A DNA stretch of 64,000 nt from ZC4RG29 sp035304385 (GTDB lineage Bacteria; Bacteroidota; Bacteroidia; Cytophagales; Cyclobacteriaceae): positions 186,001 to 250,000 of the forward strand of contig DATGQD010000041.1 of assembly GCA_035304385.1 (NCBI GenBank), read 5' to 3'. Positions 52,969 to 61,985 of the stretch are shown here, piece by piece. The notes under the pieces were generated by a model that worked only from the letters and a program-made list of their open reading frames with translations, was not told the origin of the DNA and did not search any database. A program made the translations under genes and the position numbers. The first letter of the stretch is position 1; each line of letters begins with the position of its first letter.

Positions 52969-55794
52969 TTAGGCGCGCAATTTTTCCTTCAGAAACCGCG
53001 CCGTATGGCCTTTGCTTTTTTTGACCATCTCCTCAGGTGTGCCGGCAAACACCAGGCGGCCGCCATTCTTTTCACCGCCCTCAGGCCCCAGGTCTATGAT
53101 CCAGTCGGCGCACTTGATTACCTCGAGGTTGTGTTCGATGACAACAACGGAGTGCCCCTGGTCGATAAGCGCGTTAATTGCCGTCAGGAGTTTGGAGATA
53201 TCGTGAAAGTGTAATCCTGTGGTCGGTTCATCAAAGATGAAAAGGATCTGACCCGTCGACGCGTTCTTCCCGAGGAAGGACGCCAGCTTCACACGTTGCG
53301 CTTCGCCGCCACTGAGCGAGTTTGACGATTGGCCGAGCTTTACATATCCCAACCCCACATCGAACAGCGGACGGATCTTGTCATGAATGGGTTTTCGTTC
53401 CTGGAAGAATGTCAGACTCTCCTCGACGGTAAGGTTGAGTACATCGTCGATGTTCTTTCCATTGTACTCGACTTCCAGGATCTCTTGTTTGAAACGCTTT
53501 CCGTTACACGTTTCACACTTCAGGTAGATGTCTGCCATGAATTGCATCTCTACCTTGATCTCTCCTTCCCCCTGGCAGGTTTCGCATCGGCCGCCTTCTA
53601 CGTTGAAGGAAAAGTAGGCGGGCTTATAACCGCGTTGCACGGCCAGCGGCTGATCTGCGAAAAGTTGCCGTATGGCATCGTACGCTTTAACGTAGCTGAC
53701 GGGATTGGAGCGGGAAGATTTTCCTATCGGATTCTGGTCGACGAACTCTACCTGTGCAATGCGGCCAATGTCCCCTTTTATGGTGTCGAAACGACCGGGC
53801 GTTTCACCCGGGTTCCCTGTCGCCCGCGACACCGCCGGGTAAAGAATCTTCCGGACCAGCGTTGACTTGCCGGAGCCGCTTACACCCGTGATCGCCGTGA
53901 GGACGCCCAACGGGAAAGTGACTGTAAGGTTTGCCAGGTTGTTTTCGCGCGCGCCCGTGATGGTAATGGAGTCCGACCATTTCCGTCGCTTACGGGGTGT
54001 TGCAATTTTTTCCTTTCCTGTAAGGTAGTCGGTTGTGTATGACCGGGTCGATCCGTTGAGATCGCGCAGTGATCCCTGGAAAACCAGCTGGCCGCCATGC
54101 ACGCCGGCATCAGGGCCGATGTCGATGATCTGGTCGGCAGACCGCATGATCTCTTCTTCGTGTTCGACGACGATTACGGTGTTGCCCAGATCACGGAGGG
54201 ATTTGAGCACCTCTACCATCCGGGCAGTATCGCGTGGGTGTAACCCAATGCTGGGTTCATCCATGATATACATCGATCCGACCAAAGAGCTGCCAAGGGC
54301 CGTCGCGAGTTTGATGCGTTGAAATTCGCCGCCGGAAAGCGTATTGGTCAACCGGTTGAGGGTAAGGTAGCCGAGGCCTACGCGCACCATATAGTCGAGC
54401 CTCGAATTGATCTCCGTCAGAATTCGCTCCGACACCTTCAGGTCATGGGCCGGCAACTTCAGTTTCTTAAAGAAGACCAGGGCATCTTCTATGGACATCA
54501 AGACGATATCGGTAATGGACCGGCCACCGACCTTAACATACTGTGCATCTTTGCGCAGCCGCGTTCCTTTGCAATCCGGACAGTCGGTCCGCCCGCGGTA
54601 CCGTGAGAGCATGACACGGTACTGAATCTTATGTGACTTTCTTTCGAGGTATTTGAAAAAGTCGTTGATACCGTCAAAGTATTCATTCCCCGTCCACAAC
54701 AGTTCGCGTTCAGCGGCGCTCAATTCGTTGTAAGGCCGGTGGATGGGAAAGTCGAAACGGATCCCGTTCTTGACCAGGGGGGTAAGCCACTCGCCCATCA
54801 CTTCAGAGCGCCAGGGCGCGATGGCGCCTTCGTATACAGACAAGGTTTTGTCAGGGATGACCAGGTCTTCATCGATGCCCAGCACCTTCCCAAAACCCTC
54901 GCATGTCCGGCATGCGCCGTAGGGGTTGTTGAAGCTGAAGAAGTTGATGGAGGGCTCGGTGAATCGCATTCCATCGCGCTCAAAGCGATCGGAAAAACGC
55001 ATCGGTTCGTGGCCTTCGGCATAGACGATGCATTCTCCTTCGCCTTCATAGAAGGCAGTCTGGATGGAATCGGCAAGCCGGTATGTTGTGTCCTGGTCGT
55101 CCGGCGCTACTACCGCCCGGTCGATGAGCACCTCGATGCCGTCTTTCGGCTTTTTCTTCTTTTTCGAGATCTCCTCGAGGTATTCTTCGATGTAATGAAC
55201 TGTTCCATTGATGAGGATGCGCGCGAATCCCTTGCTCAGGAGGAGGGTGAGGTCATCCACCAGCTTTCTGCCCTTCGGCGTTCGCAGGGTGTGGGCAATC
55301 ATGACCCGGGTTCCGGGTTTGAGCGCATTGATGGCGTCGACCACGTCGGTCACCGTGTTGCGTTTTACCTCCTTGCCACTTATCGGGGAAATGGTTTTAC
55401 CTACCCGCGCGAAGAGCAACTTGAGATAGTCGTAAATCTCGGTAGTAGTTCCTACGGTAGATCGTGGATTGCGCGTGTTGACCTTTTGTTCGATGGCTAT
55501 GGCGGGCGACACGCCCCGGATGTAGTCGACATCGGGCTTTTCCATTCGCCCAAGAAATTGCCGCGCGTATGAACTGAGGCTTTCGACATACATCCGCTGA
55601 CCCTCTGCGAAGAGAGTGTCAAAGGCGAGCGAGGATTTGCCTGAGCCAGACAGGCCTGTGATGACGACAAGCCGGTTTCGCGGAATGGCCACACTCAGAT
55701 TCCGAAGGTTGTTAACCCGTGCACGCTTTATGATAATGTAATTCCTGGGATCAAGCGTATCCAGGTGGGCGTCAGCGTTTAGTTTCTTGCTCAT
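52969..55794 (-). CDS. uvrA: Excinuclease ABC subunit A
   Basis: The protein has 941 residues, as expected for UvrA. Two ABC ATPase modules are visible: Walker A GLSGSGKSSLAFDTLF and, later, GVSGSGKSTLVRKILY, with signature TLSGGEFQRIKLA and SLSGGEAQRVKLAS. Zinc modules include CPDCKGTRL and CETCQGEGE/CETCNGKRF. It scans DNA for bulky damage and loads UvrB. The gene is single; a -7 element lies 13 bases before the ATG. An 835-base antisense ORF within it is a shadow. Confidence 0.97.
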   Translation of the reverse strand: MSKKLNADAHLDTLDPRNYIIIKRARVNNLRNLSVAIPRNRLVVITGLSGSGKSSLAFDTLFAEGQRMYVESLSSYARQFLGRMEKPDVDYIRGVSPAIAIEQKVNTRNPRSTVGTTTEIYDYLKLLFARVGKTISPISGKEVKRNTVTDVVDAINALKPGTRVMIAHTLRTPKGRKLVDDLTLLLSKGFARILINGTVHYIEEYLEEISKKKKKPKDGIEVLIDRAVVAPDDQDTTYRLADSIQTAFYEGEGECIVYAEGHEPMRFSDRFERDGMRFTEPSINFFSFNNPYGACRTCEGFGKVLGIDEDLVIPDKTLSVYEGAIAPWRSEVMGEWLTPLVKNGIRFDFPIHRPYNELSAAERELLWTGNEYFDGINDFFKYLERKSHKIQYRVMLSRYRGRTDCPDCKGTRLRKDAQYVKVGGRSITDIVLMSIEDALVFFKKLKLPAHDLKVSERILTEINSRLDYMVRVGLGYLTLNRLTNTLSGGEFQRIKLATALGSSLVGSMYIMDEPSIGLHPRDTARMVEVLKSLRDLGNTVIVVEHEEEIMRSADQIIDIGPDAGVHGGQLVFQGSLRDLNGSTRSYTTDYLTGKEKIATPRKRRKWSDSITITGARENNLANLTVTFPLGVLTAITGVSGSGKSTLVRKILYPAVSRATGNPGETPGRFDTIKGDIGRIAQVEFVDQNPIGKSSRSNPVSYVKAYDAIRQLFADQPLAVQRGYKPAYFSFNVEGGRCETCQGEGEIKVEMQFMADIYLKCETCNGKRFKQEILEVEYNGKNIDDVLNLTVEESLTFFQERKPIHDKIRPLFDVGLGYVKLGQSSNSLSGGEAQRVKLASFLGKNASTGQILFIFDEPTTGLHFHDISKLLTAINALIDQGHSVVVIEHNLEVIKCADWIIDLGPEGGEKNGGRLVFAGTPEEMVKKSKGHTARFLKEKLRA

Positions 55795-55806
55795 CGATCA
55801 GGACCG

Positions 55807-55814
55807 CAAAAATA
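55807..55814 (-). promoter_or_regulatory. -7 promoter element before uvrA
   Basis: On the minus strand TATTTTTG (55814-55807) fits the consensus and lies 12 bases before the uvrA ATG. No clear -33 is seen. From 55815 to 55999 nothing further was recognised. Confidence 0.45.
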
Positions 55815-55999
55815 GCTATTAATGTGGTGAAGTACCCGGTACCGATAACAACCGGAAGTGACGATTTGTGTCACGTACGATCCGTTATAGTAAGGTCTTT
55901 CGGGGAGCGGGAAGTTCCGGATGGCTGCGTCGGCAAAAGGAAAATTCGACGGGGTTACGGGTAACGGTCGATGGGCCGACTGATGGGTGGCGCCTGCAT

Positions 56000-56042
56000 A
56001 AAAAAAGCCGAACACCACTCGCGACCGGTGGTGTTCAGGCTT
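56000..56042 (-). terminator. Terminator after the acidic-tailed protein gene
   Basis: On the minus strand AAGCCTGAACACCAC pairs with GTGGTGTTCGGCTT with one bulge, and six T follow. It ends the gene that stops at 56064. Confidence 0.85.
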
Positions 56043-56063
56043 ATTGGGTGATTTGGAAAATAT

Positions 56064-56426
56064 TCAACTGTCGAAATCCGGGTCGTAGCTGGCCTCGGAA
56101 CTCTGTTTGTCGGATGCCGAATCGTAATCATCGTCCCCTCCAAAGTCATCCGTTCCATAGTCGTCCGACTCGGTGTTGTCAAAATCCTCTTCCGGATTCG
56201 CCTCAACATCGTACTCTCCGTCGCTGTTCTTGGTGGCCGGCACCTTTACCAAAATAATGGAGTCTTCCGTCTCCAGGGGGAAGACGAAAATAGGCTCCTT
56301 TTTAGCGTTGGTGATCCGGGTGATGTTTGCCTCATAGCCGTTCGGATACTGGCGACGGAGGAGCTCCCGTAGGTCTTCAGCGAGGTTGTCGAGGCTCTTA
56401 ATGACGCGCTTCTTAGTTTCAGGCAT
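56064..56426 (-). CDS. Conserved protein with acidic tail, function unknown
   Basis: From the ATG at 56426 (MPETKKRVIKSLDNLAEDL) the protein has 120 residues. Its first 75 residues form a mixed alpha/beta unit (RRQYPNGYEANITRITNAKKEPIFVFPLETEDSIILVKVP) seen in small conserved Cytophagales proteins; its role is not known to me. The last 45 residues are strongly acidic and Ser/Tyr-rich (DDYGTDDFGGDDDYDSAS). It is divergent from the ECF sigma gene, with the shared region of about 180 bases holding the sigma promoter. It ends at a good terminator. Confidence 0.75.
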   Translation of the reverse strand: MPETKKRVIKSLDNLAEDLRELLRRQYPNGYEANITRITNAKKEPIFVFPLETEDSIILVKVPATKNSDGEYDVEANPEEDFDNTESDDYGTDDFGGDDDYDSASDKQSSEASYDPDFDS

Positions 56427-56501
56427 AGCGATACCCAGCACTCTGATTTTGGACAAATACCCAAAGAAAATTCATTGAAGGCAAGAATTTTGAAAAAATT
56501 T

Positions 56502-56532
56502 TTTGTCGGCCCGGAGAAAGTTCCTATCTTTT
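56502..56532 (+). promoter_or_regulatory. Promoter of the ECF sigma gene
   Basis: TTTG (56502-56505) is followed after 19 bases by TATCTTTT (56525-56532), seven of eight matches to the -7 element. The leader to the ATG at 56604 would be about 65 bases. Confidence 0.55.
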
Positions 56533-56603
56533 CCAACCTGTTCCATTGGCCTAACCCCTAAACTATCGAAACATAGCTCTACGTTACCTAAAGCACGAAC
56601 AGA

Positions 56604-57254
56604 ATGATAGACAGCAGATTTGGCGACAGCAAGCTGGTGTCGCTCTATCAAAATGGTAACGAGGAGGCATTTGAAATTCTTGTGAACAGGCACAAGTCCC
56701 GAATTTATACCGCAATTTATCTCATCGTCAAGGATCGGTATGTAGCTGAGGATTTGTTGCAGGAAACGTTCATAAAGGCTGTGAATACCATCCGCAGCGG
56801 TCGGTACAATGAGGAGGGCAAATTCTCACCGTGGCTGAGCAGAATAGCCCACAATCTCGCGATAGACCATTTCCGAAAGCGCAAGCGCTACCCCGAAATC
56901 GTCCTGGAAGACGGCAGTTCTGTCTTTAACTCCGTGGATTTCAGCGAGGAATCCATAGAATCCCAGCAGATCATGCGGGATAATAAATCCCGTTTGCGGG
57001 CGTTAATAAAGGAGCTTCCCGACGAACAGAAGCAGGTCCTGATTATGCGACACTATCTACAGATGAGTTTTCAGGAGATTGCAGACCGCACCGGCGTGAG
57101 CATCAACACCGCGTTGGGCAGAATGCGGTACGCGCTCATCAACCTCAGAAAGAAAATGATAAAAACCAGAGCCTATGACAAAGACGTTTACCGAACGCGA
57201 CTTGATCAGGTATTTATACCACGAAACATCGGAGAAAGAGGCGAAGGAACTTAG
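56604..57254 (+). CDS. ECF-type RNA polymerase sigma factor
   Basis: The 216-residue protein has region 2 (about 20-95, with YVAEDLLQETFIKAVNTI and WLSRIAHNLAIDHFRKRKR) and region 4 (about 135-190, with ELPDEQKQVLIMRHYLQMSFQEIADRTGVSINTALGRMRYAL). It belongs to the SigW/RpoE-like ECF group. A long tail of about 25 residues after region 4 overlaps the start of the next gene by 80 bases. The small overlapping gene is probably its cofactor or anti-sigma factor. The promoter upstream is of the housekeeping type. Confidence 0.93.
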   Translation: MIDSRFGDSKLVSLYQNGNEEAFEILVNRHKSRIYTAIYLIVKDRYVAEDLLQETFIKAVNTIRSGRYNEEGKFSPWLSRIAHNLAIDHFRKRKRYPEIVLEDGSSVFNSVDFSEESIESQQIMRDNKSRLRALIKELPDEQKQVLIMRHYLQMSFQEIADRTGVSINTALGRMRYALINLRKKMIKTRAYDKDVYRTRLDQVFIPRNIGERGEGT

Positions 57255-57405
57255 CAACGCCCTTCGCTGCGACTCAGAACTGCTGGCGCTTTTCAACGAA
57301 CTAAGCGCTGTGAAAAAAATGATGGACGAGGCCGTCCTGGAACCGTCCTCGCAAACGGTTCTCAACATCCTCAGCCACGCCCGCGGCGTGAGCGCGAAGG
57401 ACTGA
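57175..57405 (+). CDS. Small protein overlapping the sigma factor gene (possible anti-sigma partner)
   Basis: The ATG at 57175 opens a different frame inside the last 80 bases of the sigma gene and encodes 76 residues. The start TERDLIRYLYHETSEKEAKELSNAL resembles N-terminal helices of Bacteroidota anti-sigma and zf-HC2-like proteins, but the usual His/Cys zinc motif and a membrane segment are missing; the single Cys is in ALRCDSE. Its length, codon use and position before a terminator support a real gene. Function as a sigma regulator is inferred from position. Confidence 0.78.
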   Translation: MTKTFTERDLIRYLYHETSEKEAKELSNALRCDSELLALFNELSAVKKMMDEAVLEPSSQTVLNILSHARGVSAKD

Positions 57406-57456
57406 CGCCTCATCGTTCGACATTGCCTAACGGCCATAAAGTCGATTTCAGCTTCC

Positions 57457-57487
57457 AAAACCCCCTGCTTGTCAGGGGGTTTTTTTG
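57457..57487 (+). terminator. Rho-independent terminator after the sigma operon
   Basis: An 11-base stem (AAAACCCCCTG with CAGGGGGTTTT, 5-base loop) followed by TTTT ends the sigma unit about 50 bases after its small partner. The glycosyltransferase start (GTG at 57514) lies just downstream. Confidence 0.93.
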
Positions 57488-57513
57488 TTTCCTGATACCG
57501 CTTTCTTTGCAGG

Positions 57514-58701
57514 GTGAACGTTGTCATCCTGCATCAGCATTTTAAAGCGCCTGACCGGGGCGGTGCCATTCGCTCCTATTACCTGGCGCGGGCGCTGATA
57601 GCCGCCGGATGCCGCGTGACGGTGCTGACGGGCCACAACGGACCCTACCAACGCGAAATGCTCAACGGCATCGACGTGCACTGGTTGCCTGTCGCCTACG
57701 ACAACCGGTTTGGATTTACGGCACGGGGGTGGTCTTTTCTTCGCTATATCCTCCGGGTGCGGCGGCATCGCAACCTGTTCAGGAGCGCCGATCTATGCTA
57801 TGCCATCTCCGTGCCGCTGACTACGGGCATTGCCGCTATGCGGATTCGGAAGCGCTATGACATACCCTACATTTTTGAGGTAGGCGACCTTTGGCCCGAC
57901 GCCCCCATCGAACTCGGATTTATCCGGAACCGCCTCCTGCAACGAATACTGCAGACGCTGGAGCGAAGAATATACGCGAACGCCTCGGCGATCGTCGCGC
58001 TGTCGCCACCCATCCGTACGGCAATCGAAAGCCGCGTTGCAGGCAAAGAGGTACACCTCATTCCCAACATGGCGGACACACGCTACTTCACCCCGGAAGA
58101 AAAAAATCCGGATATCGCGCGCGAATACGGGGTGCCGAAAGGGTTCGTCATATCCTACCTGGGCGCCCTCGGATACGCCAACGGGCTGGACTACCTCTTG
58201 CAATGTGCCAGCGCCTGCCAGAAAAGCGGAATGGCGGTGACGTTCCTTATCTGCGGCGAAGGCGCTGAGTCGGATAGCCTCCGGGAACAAGCGCGTGCAG
58301 CGTCGCTCGCGAACGTAAAGTTTGTACCCTTCCAAAACCGCGAGGGCATAAGAAGGCTAATGAATATCACAGATGCGGTATTTGTCTCGTTCCGGCCCGT
58401 GCCCGTCCTCGAAACAGGATCTCCCAACAAGTACTTCGACGGCCTCGCAGCGGGCAAGCTTATCGTGGTGAACTTTGGTGGATGGATACGGGAGGAAATA
58501 CAAGCCCAGGGCTGCGGCATATACGTCGATCCTCATGATCCTTCCAGCTTTGTGACGCAATTGGTACCCTTCGTTACCGACGCCGATATGCTGCGGCAAT
58601 ATCAGCAAAGGGCGCGGCACCTGGCAGAAACCAGGTATTCCCGCGACCAACTTGGCGGCCTGTTCACAAAAATAATTCTGTCGCAGCGGCGTCGACGATA
58701 G
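57514..58701 (+). CDS. Glycosyltransferase family 4
   Basis: This 395-residue enzyme has the GT-B fold of WcaI/WbuB-like transferases. The start MNVVILHQHFKAPDRGGAIR is the family-like nucleotide domain, DLWPDAPIELGF lies near residue 130 and the donor-binding C-terminal part has PVLETGSPNKYFDGLAAGK, which includes the conserved Glu. The start codon is GTG at 57514, 27 bases after the sigma terminator. It transfers a sugar from a nucleotide or lipid donor, possibly in exopolysaccharide synthesis. It is convergent with the Gfo/Idh/MocA gene. Confidence 0.87.
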   Translation: MNVVILHQHFKAPDRGGAIRSYYLARALIAAGCRVTVLTGHNGPYQREMLNGIDVHWLPVAYDNRFGFTARGWSFLRYILRVRRHRNLFRSADLCYAISVPLTTGIAAMRIRKRYDIPYIFEVGDLWPDAPIELGFIRNRLLQRILQTLERRIYANASAIVALSPPIRTAIESRVAGKEVHLIPNMADTRYFTPEEKNPDIAREYGVPKGFVISYLGALGYANGLDYLLQCASACQKSGMAVTFLICGEGAESDSLREQARAASLANVKFVPFQNREGIRRLMNITDAVFVSFRPVPVLETGSPNKYFDGLAAGKLIVVNFGGWIREEIQAQGCGIYVDPHDPSSFVTQLVPFVTDADMLRQYQQRARHLAETRYSRDQLGGLFTKIILSQRRRR

Positions 58702-58719
58702 GCGGATCGCTGTCGGGAA

Positions 58720-59910
58720 TTACTCCAGCGTTCGTTCTACAATCTTGCCGGTGGTCTTGTGTTTCAGAATGACCTTGCGCGCACCGTAGTGTGTCAACTC
58801 CTCCTTGACCAGGTAGTGCTTGTCATCGTACGATTCCAGGTGGCTGTCTTTATGTACGCCTGTTTTTCCGCGCCATACTTCCAGCTTCACCGGCTCCCAT
58901 GCCCTGCTCTTAGCGGATGCGTACGCCGCGTCGAGAATGGCGTTGACAACGTACCCGTCGTAGAATGTTTCGCTGGGTTCGCGGCCCTCCTCGAAGCTGG
59001 AGAACATATCGGTAAACATATGGTTGTAGCCCAGGTCGTTGACTTCGTCGCCGACAGGGAAAAGCCATCCGCTTGAACTTTCCGCCTTCTCGGCAACATA
59101 GTTAGTCCCTTTCCCGGTTGTGAACATTTCAAATCCGGTACGGAGGAAATTATTGATCCAGATGGTGCCCTCCGTTCCCATTACTTCATCACGCAGATCC
59201 ATTCCGCCACGGAACGTCCAGCTCACTTCAAATTGCCCGATCGCGCCGTTCTCGTATTTGACCAGGGCAATGGCATGATCCTCAGCTTCGATCGGCTTTA
59301 CCTGCGTGTCTGCCCAGCACATAACCTCCACAGGAAGGATATCCTTTCCAATGTAACAGCGGGCGATTTCAACGCAGTGGCATCCCAGGTCGAGCATAGC
59401 CCCGCCGCCGGCCTGTTCCAGATCCCAGAACCAGTCGCTGTGAGGTCCGGGGTGGGTTTCGCGAGACTTTGCCCACAGTACCCTTCCGAGCGCGCCGTTG
59501 CGCACCGATTCAATGGCTTTGAGCGACTTGGGCGTATAAACGAGGTCTTCGAGATAACCATGAAAGATGCCCGCTTCCTCTACCGCCTTTAGCATGCGCA
59601 GCGCTTCGGCCGCGTTCCGGCCCAGCGGCTTGGTGCAAACCACCGCCTTCTTGTGTTTGCAACACAACAGAACGGCTTCCTCATGCTTGTGATTCGGTAA
59701 TGAAATGCAAACCATCTCGACGTCGGGGTGGGCGATGGATTCCTCCATATTGGTAGTGACGTGTTCTACACCATAGTCTTCGGCAAATTTCTTTGCACTC
59801 TCGTCACGCCTCGAGTAAATGCTTACGATCTTGTCACGGCTCCGCTGTCCCTGTATCGAGTCAGCATAAAATCGTCCGATGAACCCGGACCCCAGCATGG
59901 CAATTTTCAT
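58720..59910 (-). CDS. Gfo/Idh/MocA family oxidoreductase
   Basis: The 396-residue protein has the N-terminal Rossmann motif GSGFIGRFYADSIQG for NAD(P), VCTKPLGRNAAEAL (the Lys-Pro pair of the family) and MLDLGCHCVEIARCYIG, which holds the catalytic His region. Such enzymes oxidise or reduce sugars, inositols or their derivatives. The substrate is unknown. It follows a permease gene on the same strand, 31 bases apart, so uptake and oxidation of the same nutrient is possible. Confidence 0.9.
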   Translation of the reverse strand: MKIAMLGSGFIGRFYADSIQGQRSRDKIVSIYSRRDESAKKFAEDYGVEHVTTNMEESIAHPDVEMVCISLPNHKHEEAVLLCCKHKKAVVCTKPLGRNAAEALRMLKAVEEAGIFHGYLEDLVYTPKSLKAIESVRNGALGRVLWAKSRETHPGPHSDWFWDLEQAGGGAMLDLGCHCVEIARCYIGKDILPVEVMCWADTQVKPIEAEDHAIALVKYENGAIGQFEVSWTFRGGMDLRDEVMGTEGTIWINNFLRTGFEMFTTGKGTNYVAEKAESSSGWLFPVGDEVNDLGYNHMFTDMFSSFEEGREPSETFYDGYVVNAILDAAYASAKSRAWEPVKLEVWRGKTGVHKDSHLESYDDKHYLVKEELTHYGARKVILKHKTTGKIVERTLE

Positions 59911-59941
59911 GGTACAATACTTTTTGTGTTAAACTCTTATG

Positions 59942-61156
59942 TCAGGCTGTTGCGCTTCCCGATCCGGGCTGCGGCTGAATATCACGCTTTTCCCTGAAGA
60001 ACAGAATGAAATAGATGAGAACGGCAATGGCGATGAAGGCCGGTACAAACCATATGTTCATCCATTGCTTCTCACCATCGACTGTATAGTAGTCCGTCGT
60101 CAGGCCGGAGAACCACGTGCCGATAAACATGCCTACCCCATACGTTGCGAACGTAAACAGACCTTGTGCAGCGTTCTTTATCTTCTCGCCCGCTTTCTTT
60201 TCTGTATACATATAGCCGGTGACGAAGAAGAAGTCATAACAGATGCCGTGAAGTATGATGCCGGCATATAACATCCAAAGATTGATGTCGACGTTGCCGT
60301 AAGCAAAACAGATATAACGTAGTATCCAGGCTGCCATACCGAGCAGCAGCATATTCTTCACACCGATCCGATTGAAGAGGAAGGGAATCGCAAGGATAAA
60401 GACGGCCTCCGAGATCTGCCCGAGTACCATCTTACTGGCGGCGTTCTCCATGCCGACTTCGTTGAGAAAGAGGTTTGCAAATCCGTAGTAGAACGACAGC
60501 GGAATACACACCAGGATTGCCGCGATAAAGAAGATCAGATAGGGCCTGTCTTTGAATAACAGAAACGCCACCGAACCAAATACATCAGAGGCGCTGGCGC
60601 TCTTTCCCTTGGGCGGCGTATCCGGCATGATGAAACTGGCCAGGCCGAGCCCCAGCGATGCGAGGGCGGCCATCTCAAACGTGAAGGGCGTCTTTTCAAT
60701 CTTGAGCAGGCCGATCATGAGCCCGGCTGCAATCCAGCCGATCGTTCCGAATACCCGTATCCATGGGAATTGCTTTCCGGGATCTGACATTTGCTGGAAA
60801 GCGATGTTGTTGGAAAGCGCGATCGTCGGCATGTAAAGCAGGGAATAGAGCAGGATGATGACGTAAAAGGCAATAAAACTGTCGACGCGTGTAGCGAAGA
60901 ACAAAAGGACGGCACCGAAGATGTGAAGCCAGCCCATAATGCGCTGAGCCGCGAAGTAGCGGTCGGCGATCATTCCCACGAAGAACGGCGAAATCATAGT
61001 AGCGATGGCCAGTGCGGAATAGGCCGCGCCAATCTGTGTGCCGTCAGCACTGAGGTATTGCGACATATACGTTGCCATCGTCACGTACCAGGCGCCCCAC
61101 ACGAAATACTCGAGGAGCATCATGACGGAAAGCTTCGCAAAGACGAGTGGTTTCAT
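59942..61156 (-). CDS. MFS nucleoside-type permease (NupG/XapB-like)
   Basis: The 404-residue protein has about 12 membrane segments and the start LSVMMLLEYFVWGAWYVTMATYM with the conserved Gly-Ala-Trp run; GMIADRYFAAQRIMGWLH is the motif A loop. It belongs to the nucleoside:H+ symporter group, members of which in Bacteroidota often sit beside Gfo/Idh/MocA dehydrogenases and may carry sugar-like substrates. It is upstream of the dehydrogenase in the same direction. Nucleoside transport is therefore not certain. Confidence 0.88.
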   Translation of the reverse strand: MKPLVFAKLSVMMLLEYFVWGAWYVTMATYMSQYLSADGTQIGAAYSALAIATMISPFFVGMIADRYFAAQRIMGWLHIFGAVLLFFATRVDSFIAFYVIILLYSLLYMPTIALSNNIAFQQMSDPGKQFPWIRVFGTIGWIAAGLMIGLLKIEKTPFTFEMAALASLGLGLASFIMPDTPPKGKSASASDVFGSVAFLLFKDRPYLIFFIAAILVCIPLSFYYGFANLFLNEVGMENAASKMVLGQISEAVFILAIPFLFNRIGVKNMLLLGMAAWILRYICFAYGNVDINLWMLYAGIILHGICYDFFFVTGYMYTEKKAGEKIKNAAQGLFTFATYGVGMFIGTWFSGLTTDYYTVDGEKQWMNIWFVPAFIAIAVLIYFILFFREKRDIQPQPGSGSATA

Positions 61157-61408
61157 AGCAACCTGTTTCGAGTGGAGAAAGATAGGAGAAGGGGCGACGT
61201 TTCAAAAGTGATTTGATAAAATTAGTGGACCCTTACAGCGTGTGTATTAACACGTCGACCCGCTTTACGAAATCCTGGTCCCCATTGGGCGGACATCTTT
61301 ATCGCTATTGGAATTCATGCGGCGACCGGCTAACTATGTGGTTGGGTGCCGTCGCCGCCGTATCTTACCCATGACGCAGGCCGGACCCTGCGACCAACGT
61401 CACCAAAA

Positions 61409-61601
61409 ATGGACTCGACTCATATCGCAAAGTATACCGATGCACACCGGGAAGGCGTTCTCCCCAAGGTGGATGTGAACGAAGTGAACACGAGCTGTGG
61501 AATTTTATAACCGGTTCGGATTCGATGTCTATGAGCGAACGAGCAAGGACGATCAGGGAAGAAACTATCCATTGCTGCGAATGAAATTGGCGTCGAAATA
61601 A
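61409..61601 (+). pseudogene. Remnant of a GNAT acetyltransferase gene
   Basis: One frame (from ATG 61409) reads HREGVLPKVDVNEVNT and then stops at a TAA; the next frame continues with RAVEFYNRFGFDVYERTSKD and ends KLASK at 61601. Together they give the C-terminal GNAT pattern (N-x-x-A-x-x-x-Y-x-x-x-G-F) with a frameshift between. The N-terminal two-thirds are missing. From 61157 to 61408 I see no gene, only a GC-rich imperfect hairpin (61321-61330 with 61348-61356). Confidence 0.65.
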
Positions 61602-61619
61602 AATTTGAATGACGAACCC

Positions 61620-61922
61620 ATGATCTATATCACGCAACTCGTTTACATTATTCCCGGACAGGAAAAGATCTTTCATGAATTCGAAGAGGTGGCGATCCCG
61701 ATTATTTCAAAGTACAACGGCCGATTGTTGCTGCGTGTGAGACCGGACGAAAAAGCGGTCGTCTCGCATAGTGTGGAGAAGCCATACGAAATCCACCTCG
61801 TGGAGTTCGACACCGAAGAGGACTTTCACAATTTCATGAAGGACGAGGAACGGAAGAAATTCCTTCATTTGAAAGTACGGTCTATAAGGTCGTCTGTGTT
61901 GTATAAAGGCGTGCGGTTGTGA
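61620..61922 (+). CDS. DUF1330-like small protein
   Basis: From the ATG at 61620 the protein has 100 residues; an upstream in-frame TTG at 61605 is less likely. The pattern IYITQLVYIIPGQEKIFHEFEEVAIPIISKYNGRLLLRV and EIHLVEFDTEEDFHNFMKDEERKKFL fits the DUF1330/dimeric alpha-beta barrel group, often called small stress- or monooxygenase-like proteins. No cofactor site is seen. It lies downstream of a decayed acetyltransferase and upstream of a VOC-family gene, so these look like a small accessory cluster. Confidence 0.82.
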   Translation: MIYITQLVYIIPGQEKIFHEFEEVAIPIISKYNGRLLLRVRPDEKAVVSHSVEKPYEIHLVEFDTEEDFHNFMKDEERKKFLHLKVRSIRSSVLYKGVRL

Positions 61923-61985
61923 CAACGTGGCCTTATATTTGATAAGCTCTTTTGAAATTTGTTCGCATATTAAAATACCATCACC

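Noticed and set aside
54739..55572. A 277-codon plus-strand ORF inside uvrA
   Set aside because: It is antisense to a highly conserved gene and has no recognisable domains, so it is a shadow caused by codon bias.
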